A stretch of DNA of 64,000 nt, taken from Candidatus Delongbacteria bacterium (GTDB lineage Bacteria > CAIWAD01). This document shows, piece after piece, positions 24,942 through 33,179 of the stretch (its first letter is position 1; every line of letters starts with the position of its first letter). The notes below the pieces were generated by a model that searched no databases, had not been told where the DNA came from, and was given only the letters and a program-made list of their open reading frames with translations. The position numbers and the translations under genes were made by a program. Location: positions 223,888 through 287,887 of the forward strand of contig JBAYTZ010000005.1 of NCBI GenBank assembly GCA_041675285.1, written 5' to 3'.

Positions 24942-25886
24942 ATGAACATCGTCTGTCTGATCGAACAAACGGGCGGCCTGGAGCGCGGCAGCGCGCGCGA
25001 GGCCCTGGGTTTGGCGCGCCGCCTGGCGGACGCCGCGGGCGGGCAGGTCACGGGCCTGGTCCTGGGCAGCCTGCGCGACCCGGCGGCCCTGGGCGGCTGG
25101 GGCGCCCATCGCGTGGTGGAACTGCCGGCCCTGGACGGCCCGGGCTCCAGCGACGCCTGGTCCGCCGGTCTGGCCGAGGCCCTGGGCCCGCTGGCCCCCG
25201 ACCTGATCCTGCTCTCCGCCAGCGCCAGCGGACGCGAACTGGGTCCGCGGCTGGCCGCCCGGCTGGGCACGGGACTGGTGGCGGAATGCACGGAGCTGGC
25301 CTGGCAGGACGGGCAGTGGCTGGCCACCCGGCCGATCTTTGCGGGCAAGGTGCTGGTGACGGCGCCGGTCGCCGGAAAGCCAGCCTTGGTGTCTCTGCGG
25401 GCCAAGGTCTTCGCCGTGCAGGAAGGCGGCCCGGCCGCCCACGTGGAGCAGGCGACCCTGGCCGCGCGGGAGATGCAGGCCGTGGTGGAGGAGATCCTGG
25501 CCGCGGCCGGCGGCAAGCTGGACTTGAGCGAGGCGGACATCATCGTCAGCGGCGGGCGCGGCGTGGGCGGGCCGGAGGGCTTCGCGCCGCTGGAGGAGCT
25601 GGCCGCCAAACTGGGCGCCGCGGTGGGCGCCTCCCGGGCGGCCGTGGATGCCGGCTGGCGTCCGCACAGCCAGCAGGTGGGTCAGACGGGCAAGGTGGTC
25701 AACCCCACCCTCTACATCGCCTGCGGCATCTCGGGGGCCATCCAGCACCTGGCCGGGATGAAGAACTCGCGCTACATCGTGGCCATCAACAAGGACCCCG
25801 AGGCGCCGATCTTCAAGCTGGCCGACTACGGCATCGTGGGGGATCTGTTCGAGGTGGTGCCGGCCCTGAGCCGCGCGCTGGCCTGA
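24942..25886 (+). CDS. etfA: electron transfer flavoprotein, alpha subunit
   Basis: 314 residues from the ATG at 24942, which has AGGAG 7 bases upstream; an ATG at 24936 is too close to that site. The FAD-binding C-terminal domain is canonical: SGGRGVGGPEGFAPLEELA, GASRAAVDAGW, QVGQTGKVVNPTLYIACGISGAIQH, and AINKDPEAPIFKLADYGIVGDLFEVVP. EtfA holds the FAD that passes electrons between dehydrogenases and the quinone pool. It forms an operon with etfB. Nothing suggests the extra features of bifurcating EtfAB, but that distinction cannot be made firmly by eye. Confidence 0.96.
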   Translation: MNIVCLIEQTGGLERGSAREALGLARRLADAAGGQVTGLVLGSLRDPAALGGWGAHRVVELPALDGPGSSDAWSAGLAEALGPLAPDLILLSASASGRELGPRLAARLGTGLVAECTELAWQDGQWLATRPIFAGKVLVTAPVAGKPALVSLRAKVFAVQEGGPAAHVEQATLAAREMQAVVEEILAAAGGKLDLSEADIIVSGGRGVGGPEGFAPLEELAAKLGAAVGASRAAVDAGWRPHSQQVGQTGKVVNPTLYIACGISGAIQHLAGMKNSRYIVAINKDPEAPIFKLADYGIVGDLFEVVPALSRALA

Positions 25887-26264
25887 TTCCACTCCGCAGC
25901 CGCCTGCACACAAAAAAGGGGCCCCGGTTGGGGCCCCTTCCCCGTTGACGGGGCTTGTCAACGGTTGTCGCGTCACACACAGCTATACAGAGAGGGTTGG
26001 GTAGGCAGATTGCCGGTGCCCGAAGTCAAGGACTTCTTGCCCCGACCCTGTGCTTTTCAGCAACAAACGTGCCACCTCAAACCCACTGCTCCGATAAAAG
26101 TTCCAAAGTCGAACCGCTTGCCGAACATGGCCTTTCCATTCAACCCTGCGGACACCCTGAGGCGGGCGGCCGCCGGCATGCCCCAAACTGGGGCAAGTCA
26201 GCCAGACTTGGTTAACTCCACAAGGAGAGTGGAAAGCCCGGCTTACACGAAATCGTCCGGAAAG
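25887..26264. other. 378-base intergenic region between etfA and the Fe-S oxidoreductase
   Basis: Contains the shared terminator hairpin, the inverted repeat CGTTGAC/GTCAACG (25943-25963), and a small TGCCCC/GGGGCA hairpin (26179-26195). Base composition is clearly less GC-rich than the genes. Several short open frames cross it on both strands, but none has a ribosome-binding site or protein-like composition. The two flanking genes converge here. Confidence 0.6.
25912..25937 (-). terminator. terminator between convergent etfA and Fe-S oxidoreductase genes
   Basis: GGGGCCCC-GGTT-GGGGCCCC forms an 8-bp hairpin. Six A residues (25912-25917) precede it on the plus strand, giving a T-tract for minus-strand transcripts from 26265-28148. 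On the plus strand only TTC follows, so it is weaker for etfA, although it may serve both. Confidence 0.7.
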
Positions 26265-28148
26265 CTAATTCACTGGCTTTAGCGCCCGGGCCACCACCTG
26301 GGCCACGTCCAGCACGGGCATCTCCGGGTGCCCTTTGTCCGTCAATCCATCGCGCAGCATGGTGCTGCAGAAGGGGCAGGCCACGCAGACGGCCTGGGCG
26401 CCGGTGCGCAGCAGCTCCTCCGTCCGGGCGTGGTTCACGCGCGTGCCCTCCGTCTCCTCAAGGAAGAGCTGGGCGCCCCCCGCCCCGCAGCAGAAGCTGC
26501 GCCGACCGTGCCGCTCCGCCTCGCTGAGCTGGCCGCCGGCGGCGCGCAGGACCTCCCGGGGCGCGTCCACGGCGCTGTCATCCTGATAGCGGGACAGATA
26601 GCAGGGGTCGTGGTAGACCAGCCGGCCCTCCAGTTCCTGGCGGGCGGCGGGATCGAGCTTCAGGCGGCCCTGTTCGAGCAGCTGGCGGATGAACTGCGTG
26701 TGGTGCAGGACGGGCAGATCCTTCAGGCGCATCTCCTCGGCCAGCCCGCGGTATTCGCCCAGGGTCTTGACGCAGTGCGGGCAGGTGGAGACGATTAGGT
26801 CCGGGTTGGCGGCGTTGAGCTTCTCCGTGTTCTCCATGGCCAGCTGCTGGAAGAGGAACTCGTTGCCCGCGCGCCGGGCCGCGTCCCCCGTGCACTTTTC
26901 GTCCCGCAGGACGCCGAAGTCCACGCCCGCGGCCTGCATCACCGCCACGAAATCCAGCGCCACCTTGCGGTAGGCCTCGTCGTAGCGGGCCATGCAGCCC
27001 ATCCAATAGAGGACCTTCTGCGAGCCGTCGTGGACGGGAATGCCCTGGGATTCGATGAAGGCCACGCCGTCCCGGGCGGCGTGCCGCCAGGGGTTGCCGC
27101 TGCGCTCCAGGTTGTCGAACAGCGTGCGCAGGGTGTCCGGGAACTCGCCCTCGCTGGTCAGGCCGCGCCGGAATTCCAGGATGCTCAGCGGCTGGTCGTT
27201 GCCCGTCGGGCACTGTTCGGCGCAGGCGCCGCAGGTCGTGCACTGCCAGAGCCAGTCCACGGGCAGCTGCGCGGGCAGGGCCGGCTGCTCGGGGTTGTCC
27301 AGAAAGCCCGCGCGCATGCGCAGCACCAGCTCCTTGGGGTCCAGGGCCTTGCCCGTCAGGGCCGCCGGGCAGTGCTCCAGGCAGCGGCCGCACTCCACGC
27401 AGGCGAAGACGGCCAGGGCGTTGTTCTGCTCCAAGTCCGCCAGCCGCGTGACGCCCATTTCCTCCTTCTCGAAGTCCAGGGGCTTCAGTTCCCCGGGTCG
27501 CTCGTTGCGGAAGTAGACGGCCACGGGCCCCAGCACCAGGTGCAGGTGTTTGGAGCGCGGGATGAGGGCCAGGAAGGCCAATAGCACCAAGGTGTGGAGC
27601 ATCCAGTTGGCCTCCGCCGCGGCGCTGCCCTCTGTCACCCAGCCGTAATGCTTGGCCAGATAGGTCAGCATCAGGGTCAGGATGAAGACGGCCACCAGAC
27701 CGCTGGAACCCGAGAGCTTTGAGCCCAACTCCTTGGGACGCAGCACGAAGCGGCGGAAGGCCAGGTAGACGATGCCCGCCGCGGCGGCCCAGGCGAACAG
27801 GGCCACGAAACCCTGGAACAGGTCGTGGAACAGGCCGGCGGCGGGCAGGAAGCCGCCCGGCAGCCAGATGTGGCTCAGGTGGTCGACGGTTTCCAGGCCG
27901 AAAGCCAGGAAGGCCCAAACCAGCAGGGCGTGGGCCAGACCGGGCAGGGGCCGGTGCCGGATGATCCGGGTCTGGAAGAGGACTTCCCGCACCACGCGCA
28001 GCCAGCGCCGCTCGGGCAGATCGTGGGGCAAGGGGCCCTTGGCCTTGCGCGCGGCCGCCAGCCGGCGGGACAACTCGACCCAGAAGAGCCGGCCGGAGAG
28101 CAGGGTCAACGCGCTGAACAGCAATCCTTTTGCCAACCAGTAGCCCAT
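26265..28148 (-). CDS. membrane Fe-S oxidoreductase, candidate ETF:menaquinone oxidoreductase (DUF224 type)
   Basis: 627 residues. The N-terminal ~210 residues hold five or so membrane helices of the heme-b/NarI-like type (LPGLAHALLVWAFLAFGLETVDHL). A di-4Fe-4S ferredoxin domain follows (CVECGRCLEHCP and CTTCGACAEQCP). Two CCG (DUF224/heterodisulfide-reductase B-like) domains then appear, with YWMGCMARYDEAY, STCPHCVKTLGEY, YHDPCYLSRYQD and SFCCGAGGAQ. Membrane DUF224 proteins of this layout accept electrons from ETF and reduce menaquinone (EMO, described for fatty-acid-degrading anaerobes). Facing etfBA with only 378 bases between them fits that role. Glycerol-3-phosphate or lactate oxidoreductase relatives are alternatives, but they lack the N-terminal membrane part. 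Confidence 0.9.
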   Translation of the reverse strand: MGYWLAKGLLFSALTLLSGRLFWVELSRRLAAARKAKGPLPHDLPERRWLRVVREVLFQTRIIRHRPLPGLAHALLVWAFLAFGLETVDHLSHIWLPGGFLPAAGLFHDLFQGFVALFAWAAAAGIVYLAFRRFVLRPKELGSKLSGSSGLVAVFILTLMLTYLAKHYGWVTEGSAAAEANWMLHTLVLLAFLALIPRSKHLHLVLGPVAVYFRNERPGELKPLDFEKEEMGVTRLADLEQNNALAVFACVECGRCLEHCPAALTGKALDPKELVLRMRAGFLDNPEQPALPAQLPVDWLWQCTTCGACAEQCPTGNDQPLSILEFRRGLTSEGEFPDTLRTLFDNLERSGNPWRHAARDGVAFIESQGIPVHDGSQKVLYWMGCMARYDEAYRKVALDFVAVMQAAGVDFGVLRDEKCTGDAARRAGNEFLFQQLAMENTEKLNAANPDLIVSTCPHCVKTLGEYRGLAEEMRLKDLPVLHHTQFIRQLLEQGRLKLDPAARQELEGRLVYHDPCYLSRYQDDSAVDAPREVLRAAGGQLSEAERHGRRSFCCGAGGAQLFLEETEGTRVNHARTEELLRTGAQAVCVACPFCSTMLRDGLTDKGHPEMPVLDVAQVVARALKPVN

Positions 28149-28235
28149 GGTTCGGCCCTTTCTCTGGAATCTGCCGGCGGTGATTTGTCGCAGGCGGCGG
28201 CCCGCCCGGAACGCATGAGTGACGTTAAATGGTTA

Positions 28236-28264
28236 ATATCATGAAACTGTTTCGGCGCGAGCAA
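28236..28264 (-). promoter_or_regulatory. candidate sigma-70-type promoter for the Fe-S oxidoreductase
   Basis: On the minus strand TTGCTC (28264-28259) and TGATAT (28241-28236) are separated by exactly 17 bases. They lie about 90 bases before the minus-strand ATG at 28148, in the AT-richest part of the divergent gap. A plus-strand TAATAT overlaps it (28234-28239), so the carboxylase gene may use the same patch. Confidence 0.45.
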
Positions 28265-28301
28265 GCTGGAGCTGAGTGGAATCCAAGCCAGGTGAGGATC
28301 C

Positions 28302-29954
28302 ATGAACCGGTTGGGCAATCCCTTGGTGGAAAACGAGGTCGCCGGCGCCCAGCGCGCCGCCTACCTCAAGCTGCTGGAAGAGAGCGAGACCCACGCGGCC
28401 AAGATCCGCCTGGGCGGCGGCGGGGCGGCCCTGGCCCGTCAGCACGACAAGGGCAAGTTGTCGGCCCGGGAACGGGTTGATCTGCTGGTGGATCCGGGCA
28501 CCTTTTTCGAGTTGGGCCTGCGGGCCGGCGACCAGCTCTATCCGCATCACGGCGCGGTGCCGGCGGCGGGGACGGTGATGGGCATCGGCCGGATCGCCGG
28601 ACGCCTGTGCATGGTCCTGGCCAACGACGCCACGGTGAAGGCCGGCGCCTGGTTTCCCATCACGGCCAAGAAGAACCTGCGCGCCCAGGAGATCTGCCTG
28701 GAGAACCGTCTGCCCATCGTCTACCTGGTGGATTCCGCCGGCGTGTATCTGCCCCTGCAGGACGAGATCTTCCCCGACCGCGAGCACTTCGGCCGGATGT
28801 TCCGCAACAACGCCGTGCTGAGTTCGCTGGGCGTGCCCCAGGTGGCGGCCATCATGGGACCCTGCGTGGCCGGGGGCGCCTACCTGCCCATCATGAGCGA
28901 CGAGGCGCTGATCGTGGACGGCACGGGCAGTGTGTTCCTGGCCGGCTCCCACCTGGTCAAGGCGGCCATCGGCGAGGTGATCGACAACGAAAAGTTGGGC
29001 GGCGCCAGCATGCACTGTTCGGTGAGCGGCGTCACCGACTACAAGGCCAAGGACGATCCCGACTGCCTGCAGCGAATCCGCGAGACCATCGGCCTTTGGC
29101 CCCAGCCGCCGGCCGGTCCCTTCGAGCGGACGCAGCCCCGCCCGCCGCTCTACCCGGCCGACGACCTGCTGGCCCTCCTGCCCCAGGATCTGGCCCGGCC
29201 CTACGACATGCGCGAGGTGCTGGCCCGGCTGGTGGACGGCAGCGAGTGGCTGGAATACAAGCCGGACTACGGGCGCACGCTGCTCTGCGGCACGGCCCGG
29301 ATCGAGGGCTGGACCGTGGGCCTGGTGGCCAACCAGCGCCAGATGGTGAAGAGCGGGCGCGGCGAGCTGCAGGTGGGCGGAGTGATCTACTCGGACAGCG
29401 CCGACAAGGCCGCGCGCTTCATCCTCAACTGCAATCAGCGCCACATCCCGCTGGTCTTCCTGCAGGACGTGACCGGCTTCATGGTGGGCAGCCAGGCCGA
29501 GCAGGGCGGGATCATCAAGGACGGGGCCAAGCTGGTGAGCGCCGTGGCCACTTCCACGGTGCCCAAGCTGACCTTCATCGTGGGCAACAGCTTCGGCGCC
29601 GGCAACTACGCGCTCTGCGGCAAGGCCTACGATCCGCGCTTCATCTACGCGCTGCCCAGCGCCAAGATCGCCGTGATGGGCGGGGCCCAGGCCTCGCGCG
29701 TGCTGCTGGACATCAAACTGGGCCAGGCCAAGCACCGGGGTGTGGAACTGGGGGCCGAGGAGCAGGCCCAGGCGCTGGAGGAGATCCGCTCCAAGTACGA
29801 GCGGGAGATGGATCCGCGCTACGCCGCGGCCCGGCTCTGGGTGGACGAGATCCTCGATCCGCGCCAGATCCGGCGCGCCGTGGACCTCGGTCTTGAAGTG
29901 GCGAGCCACAATCCGCACATTCCGCGCTTTCATCCCGGGGTGATCCAAACGTGA
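28302..29954 (+). CDS. biotin-dependent acyl-CoA carboxylase, carboxyltransferase (beta) subunit
   Basis: 550 residues. Crotonase-fold carboxyltransferase with N- and C-domains: GKLSARERVDLLVDPGTFFELG, AAIMGPCVAGGAYLPIMSDE, and the C-half DVTGFMVGSQAEQGGIIKDG and NSFGAGNYALCGKAYDPRF. The segment IVDGTGSVFLAGSHLVKAAIGE and the overall length favour methylcrotonoyl-CoA carboxylase beta (leucine degradation) over propionyl-CoA carboxylase, though the substrate is not certain. The biotin carboxylase/carrier subunit is not in this window. Gene position beside ETF and its quinone reductase suits acyl-CoA metabolism. The gene is divergent from the Fe-S oxidoreductase. Confidence 0.92.
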   Translation: MNRLGNPLVENEVAGAQRAAYLKLLEESETHAAKIRLGGGGAALARQHDKGKLSARERVDLLVDPGTFFELGLRAGDQLYPHHGAVPAAGTVMGIGRIAGRLCMVLANDATVKAGAWFPITAKKNLRAQEICLENRLPIVYLVDSAGVYLPLQDEIFPDREHFGRMFRNNAVLSSLGVPQVAAIMGPCVAGGAYLPIMSDEALIVDGTGSVFLAGSHLVKAAIGEVIDNEKLGGASMHCSVSGVTDYKAKDDPDCLQRIRETIGLWPQPPAGPFERTQPRPPLYPADDLLALLPQDLARPYDMREVLARLVDGSEWLEYKPDYGRTLLCGTARIEGWTVGLVANQRQMVKSGRGELQVGGVIYSDSADKAARFILNCNQRHIPLVFLQDVTGFMVGSQAEQGGIIKDGAKLVSAVATSTVPKLTFIVGNSFGAGNYALCGKAYDPRFIYALPSAKIAVMGGAQASRVLLDIKLGQAKHRGVELGAEEQAQALEEIRSKYEREMDPRYAAARLWVDEILDPRQIRRAVDLGLEVASHNPHIPRFHPGVIQT

Positions 29955-29963
29955 GGGGGAAGG

Positions 29964-30176
29964 ATGCTGGGAACCGTCCGCTTCTTTGATGAAAAGCACG
30001 GCTACGGCTTCATCACCTGCCTGGGGATCGAACAGGATATCTTCGTCCACTATTCGCAGATCAAGGTCAAGGGCCGCAAGGTCCTGCGACCCGGCCAGGA
30101 AGTGAGCTTCATCTTGGTGGAAGGGGAGAAGGGGCCGTCCGCTGAGGCCGTGCGGCCCCAGGGAGACCCCGCCTGA
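29964..30176 (+). CDS. cold-shock domain protein
   Basis: 70 residues with one cold-shock domain: MLGTVRFFDEKHGYGFITC, DIFVHYSQIKVKGRKVLRPGQEVSFI. The RNP1-like KHGYGFI and RNP2-like DIFVHYS motifs bind single-stranded nucleic acid; the first is K-H-G-Y-G-F where CspA has K-G-F-G-F. GGGGAAGG directly precedes the ATG. It begins 9 bases after the carboxylase stop, so it may be co-transcribed. The exact role (cold response or general RNA chaperone) is open. Confidence 0.93.
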   Translation: MLGTVRFFDEKHGYGFITCLGIEQDIFVHYSQIKVKGRKVLRPGQEVSFILVEGEKGPSAEAVRPQGDPA

Positions 30177-30280
30177 AACGTCGACTCGCCTGCACGAGGC
30201 CGGACGGCAGTCCCACCGGCCACTGTATCCGCTGCGTGCCTGCGGGCTCCTGCGGCTGGTCCAAACTCGAGGAGGGCCAC

Positions 30281-32212
30281 ATGCCCCAGAACCTGGTGGA
30301 GAAACTGACCCAGCGCCACGCCGTGGACCTGGAACCCGGCCAGTTGGTGCAGTCCGGCGACCTGCTGAGCATCCGCCCGGCCCACGTCATGACCCACGAC
30401 AACACAGGCGCCGTGATTCCCAAGTTCCGCTCCATCGGGGCCCGCCGGTTGGCGGATCCGACCCAGCCGGTCTTCGCCCTGGACCACAACGTCCAGGACC
30501 GCAGCGAGGCCAATCTGGCCAAGTACGCGCGCATCGAAGCCTTTGCCCGGGAGATGGGCGTGCCCTTCTTCCCCGCCGGCCGGGGCATCGGACACCAGAT
30601 CATGGTGGAGGAGGGCTTCGCCTGGCCGGGCACGCTGATGGTGGCCAGCGACAGCCACTCCAACATGTACGGCGGCGTGGGCTGCCTGGGCACGCCCGTG
30701 GTGCGCACGGACGCCGCGGCCATCTGGGCCACGGGCCGCACCTGGTGGCAGGTGCCGCCGGTGGCCCGCGTGACCCTGAGCGGCGCGCTGCGGCCGGGCG
30801 TGACGGGCAAGGACCTGATCCTCACCCTCTGCGGCGGCTTCAACCAAGACGAGGTGCTGAACCACGCTGTGGAATTCAGCGGCCCGGGCGTGGCCGCGCT
30901 GAGCATCGACGACCGGCTGGCCGTGGCCAACATGACCACCGAGTGGGGCGCCCTGGTGGGGCTGTTCCCGATCGACGAGCGGCTGCTGGAGTGGCTGGAG
31001 GCCCGGGTGGCCGCCCGCCCGGACCATCCCCGCCTGCGCCCGGAGCGGCTGGCCGAGTTGCGCGCCCAGCCGCCCGCGGCGGATCCCGGGGCTTCGTACG
31101 CACTGGAATTGGACGTGGAGCTGGAGAGCATCCGGCCCTGGGTGGCCGGCCCCAACTCGGTCAAGCGCGCGCGGCCGGTGGCCGCCCTGGACACCGAGCG
31201 CATCGCCGTGCAGAAGGCCTATCTGGTGTCCTGCGTGAACAGCCGCAGCTCGGATCTGGCCCAGGCGGCAGACGTGCTGCGCGGGCGGCAGGTGGCGCCG
31301 GGGGTGGAGTTCTACGTCTCGGCGGCGTCCTCCGAGGTGCAGGCCGCGGCGGAGGCGGAGGGCAGCTGGGAGATCCTGCTCCAGGCCGGGGCACGCCCCT
31401 TGCCGCCGGGCTGCGGGCCCTGCATCGGGCTGGGCACGGGCCTGCTGGAGGAGGGGGAGACGGGAATCTCCGCCACCAACCGCAACTTCAAGGGCCGGAT
31501 GGGCCACGCCGACTCGCTGGCCTACCTGGCTTCGCCGGCGGTGGTGGCCGCCTCGGCGGCGGCCGGCTACATCACCGGTCCGCTGCCACTGTCGGACGGC
31601 GTCCCAAGCTTGCGGCTGGAGCGCCCGCTCTTCGTGCGGCCTGCCAGCACGGCCGTGCGCGTCATTGAAGGCTTCCCCGCCGTCCTGGAGGGCGAACTGG
31701 TCTTCTGCGACGTGGACAACCTGAACACAGACGGGATCTACGCCGGCAAGTGGACCTACCAGGACGAGATGGGTCCGGCCGACCAGGCCGCAGTGGTGAT
31801 GGAAAACTACGATCCGGCCTTCCGCCAGCTGGCCCGGCGTGGCGACTTGCTGGTGGGCGGCTTCAATTTCGGCACCGGCTCCAGCCGGGAACAGGCGGCC
31901 ACGGCTCTCAAGCACTTCGGCATCCAGCTGGTGCTGGCGGGCAGTTTCAGCGAGACCTACAAGCGCAATGCGCTTAACAATGGCTTCCTGGCCTTGGAGG
32001 CTCCCGAGTTGGTGGCCGCGCTGCGCGAGGCCTTCCCGGGCAAGGGGGAGGCCACCCGGCGGACGGGCTGGGCGGCCCGGCTGGACGTGCGCGAGAGCGT
32101 GCTGCTGGCCCAGGGGCGACGCTTCCCGCTCTTCCCGGTGGGCACGGCGGCGCAGGAGCTGATCTTGGCCGGCGGGCTGGAGGCTTGGGTGCTTTCTCGC
32201 TTGCAGGCTTGA
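30281..32212 (+). CDS. homoaconitase-like hydro-lyase with fused swivel domain
   Basis: 643 residues from the ATG after CGAGGAGG; an earlier in-frame GTG at 30236 is unlikely. The large part has aconitase motifs VMTHDNTGAVIPKF, FALDHNVQD and SDSHSNMYGG, and the 4Fe-4S ligands C318, C378 and C381 (SCVNSRSSDL, GCGPCIG). The swivel domain is fused at the C-terminus and reads GFNFGTGSSREQAATAL. The REQA form, rather than the REHA of aconitase and LeuD, and the full-length fusion are as in Lys4-type homoaconitase of the alpha-aminoadipate lysine pathway. Aconitase activity in the TCA cycle remains possible. No other lysine-pathway gene is visible. Its 3' end overlaps the tRNA promoter. Confidence 0.85.
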   Translation: MPQNLVEKLTQRHAVDLEPGQLVQSGDLLSIRPAHVMTHDNTGAVIPKFRSIGARRLADPTQPVFALDHNVQDRSEANLAKYARIEAFAREMGVPFFPAGRGIGHQIMVEEGFAWPGTLMVASDSHSNMYGGVGCLGTPVVRTDAAAIWATGRTWWQVPPVARVTLSGALRPGVTGKDLILTLCGGFNQDEVLNHAVEFSGPGVAALSIDDRLAVANMTTEWGALVGLFPIDERLLEWLEARVAARPDHPRLRPERLAELRAQPPAADPGASYALELDVELESIRPWVAGPNSVKRARPVAALDTERIAVQKAYLVSCVNSRSSDLAQAADVLRGRQVAPGVEFYVSAASSEVQAAAEAEGSWEILLQAGARPLPPGCGPCIGLGTGLLEEGETGISATNRNFKGRMGHADSLAYLASPAVVAASAAAGYITGPLPLSDGVPSLRLERPLFVRPASTAVRVIEGFPAVLEGELVFCDVDNLNTDGIYAGKWTYQDEMGPADQAAVVMENYDPAFRQLARRGDLLVGGFNFGTGSSREQAATALKHFGIQLVLAGSFSETYKRNALNNGFLALEAPELVAALREAFPGKGEATRRTGWAARLDVRESVLLAQGRRFPLFPVGTAAQELILAGGLEAWVLSRLQA

Positions 32213-32237
32213 CATGCGCAGCTTGCGCGACTATATT
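32209..32237 (+). promoter_or_regulatory. near-consensus sigma-70 promoter for the tRNA pair
   Basis: TTGACA (32209-32214) and TATATT (32232-32237) are separated by exactly 17 bases. Transcription should begin near 32244, about 6 bases before the first tRNA. The -35 box overlaps the stop codon of the homoaconitase-like gene. This is the best promoter in the window. Confidence 0.9.
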
Positions 32238-32249
32238 GCGTGTCCTCAT

Positions 32250-32322
32250 TGCGGGGTGGAGCAGTTGGCAGCTCGTTGGGCTCATAACCCAAAGGTCACA
32301 GGTTCGAATCCTGTCCCCGCTA
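32250..32322 (+). tRNA. initiator tRNA-fMet (CAT)
   Basis: Full cloverleaf, 73 bases, CCA not encoded. The anticodon loop is CTCATAA, closed by three G:C pairs (GGG/CCC), the hallmark of initiator tRNA. Positions 1 and 72 do not pair (U and U), another initiator feature that lets formyltransferase recognise it. The T-arm is ACAGG-TTCGAAT-CCTGT and the D-arm GAGC/GCTC. It is transcribed from the TTGACA-17-TATATT promoter. Confidence 0.93.
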
Positions 32323-32328
32323 TCACGT

Positions 32329-32402
32329 GGCAGTGTAGCTCAGTCGGTTAGAGCAGCGGAATCATAATCCGCGTGTCCGGGGTTCGAGTCCCTGCACTGC
32401 TA
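32329..32402 (+). tRNA. tRNA with CAT anticodon (elongator Met, or Ile2)
   Basis: Full cloverleaf of 74 bases, CCA not encoded. Acceptor stem GGCAGTG/CACTGCT with a terminal G-U, D-arm GCTC/GAGC, anticodon stem GCGGA/TCCGC with loop ATCATAA, T-arm CGGGG-TTCGAGT-CCCTG. It begins 6 bases after the initiator tRNA, so the two are probably one transcript. CAT serves both elongator methionine and, after lysidine modification, isoleucine AUA codons. The A4-U69 pair resembles methionine tRNA more than the C4-G69 preferred by TilS in E. coli. That does not settle the identity. Confidence 0.9.
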
Positions 32403-32519
32403 TTGCACCTGTCATGTGAGCAAGCAGTGTGTGTTCCATCCCTCAACACTTGATCCAATCACCCAGCGGCTGTCCAAGGCACTGGTCCCACCCACCCGGT
32501 GGTGAAATCGGAAATTCAA

Positions 32520-33179
32520 ATGCGCAATCATCGCAGCAAGGGCGCCAGTCCGGCCCCGGTACACGCTGGTTCTGACACCAACCGCAGGATCAACGCACTG
32601 GTGTACCTGTTGGAGGACAAAGGCATCCTCGCGCCCGGCGAGTATGAAGACGCCATCATGAACCTCAAGGTCCAGCTCTCGGATCTGCCGCCGGCCAACG
32701 GCCGTCCCCGGCCTTCCCAGGGGCAGCCGGGCCAGGGTCAGGGCGGAGGCCAGGGAGGCCCCGGTCAGCGGCGCGGGCCGGGCGGGGACTACATCGGTCC
32801 GGAGCGGCGGCGCCAGCTGGACAGCGAGCGCGAGGGCGGCCAGGAGCGCCGGGATTCCGTGCGCACGGCCGTGGCCCACATCTCGGGCGACGTGGTGAAC
32901 GACCAGGACCGCCATCCCATCAGCGGCGTGCAGCTCATCCTGCGGCGGTCCAGCCAGAACAATCCGCCCATCCAGTTCCGCAGCACCAAGACCGACATGC
33001 AGGGGCGCTTCGTGTTCCTCAACCTGCCCCTCACCAAGGAGGGGGAGGCCGATCAGGGCTACGTCTACGCCCTCGAGGTCCGCTATCGCAACCGCACGGT
33101 CTACAGCAACGCGGCCGTGGGCCTGTTGCCCGCCCAGACCACGCACCACCAGATCCAGGTGAACCTCGCCGAGGAATGA
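32520..33179 (+). CDS. carboxypeptidase-regulatory-like domain protein, unknown function
   Basis: 219 residues from the ATG at 32520; an in-frame GTG at 32499 would add seven residues and neither start has a clear Shine-Dalgarno. Residues about 20-60 form a helix pair (RINALVYLLEDKGILAPGEYEDAIMNLKVQL). A Gly/Gln/Pro-rich linker follows, then an arginine-rich patch. The C-terminal ~85 residues are a beta-sandwich of the carboxypeptidase-regulatory type (GDVVNDQDRHPISGVQLIL, TKTDMQGRFVFLNLPL). No signal peptide or membrane helix is seen, which is odd for this domain, usually extracellular. It overlaps tilS by 4 bases. Function unknown. Confidence 0.75.
   Translation: MRNHRSKGASPAPVHAGSDTNRRINALVYLLEDKGILAPGEYEDAIMNLKVQLSDLPPANGRPRPSQGQPGQGQGGGQGGPGQRRGPGGDYIGPERRRQLDSEREGGQERRDSVRTAVAHISGDVVNDQDRHPISGVQLILRRSSQNNPPIQFRSTKTDMQGRFVFLNLPLTKEGEADQGYVYALEVRYRNRTVYSNAAVGLLPAQTTHHQIQVNLAEE

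Noticed and set aside
25955..26282. Short overlapping open frames in the etfA to Fe-S oxidoreductase gap
   Set aside because: No ribosome-binding site, no protein-like composition, and they run through hairpins.
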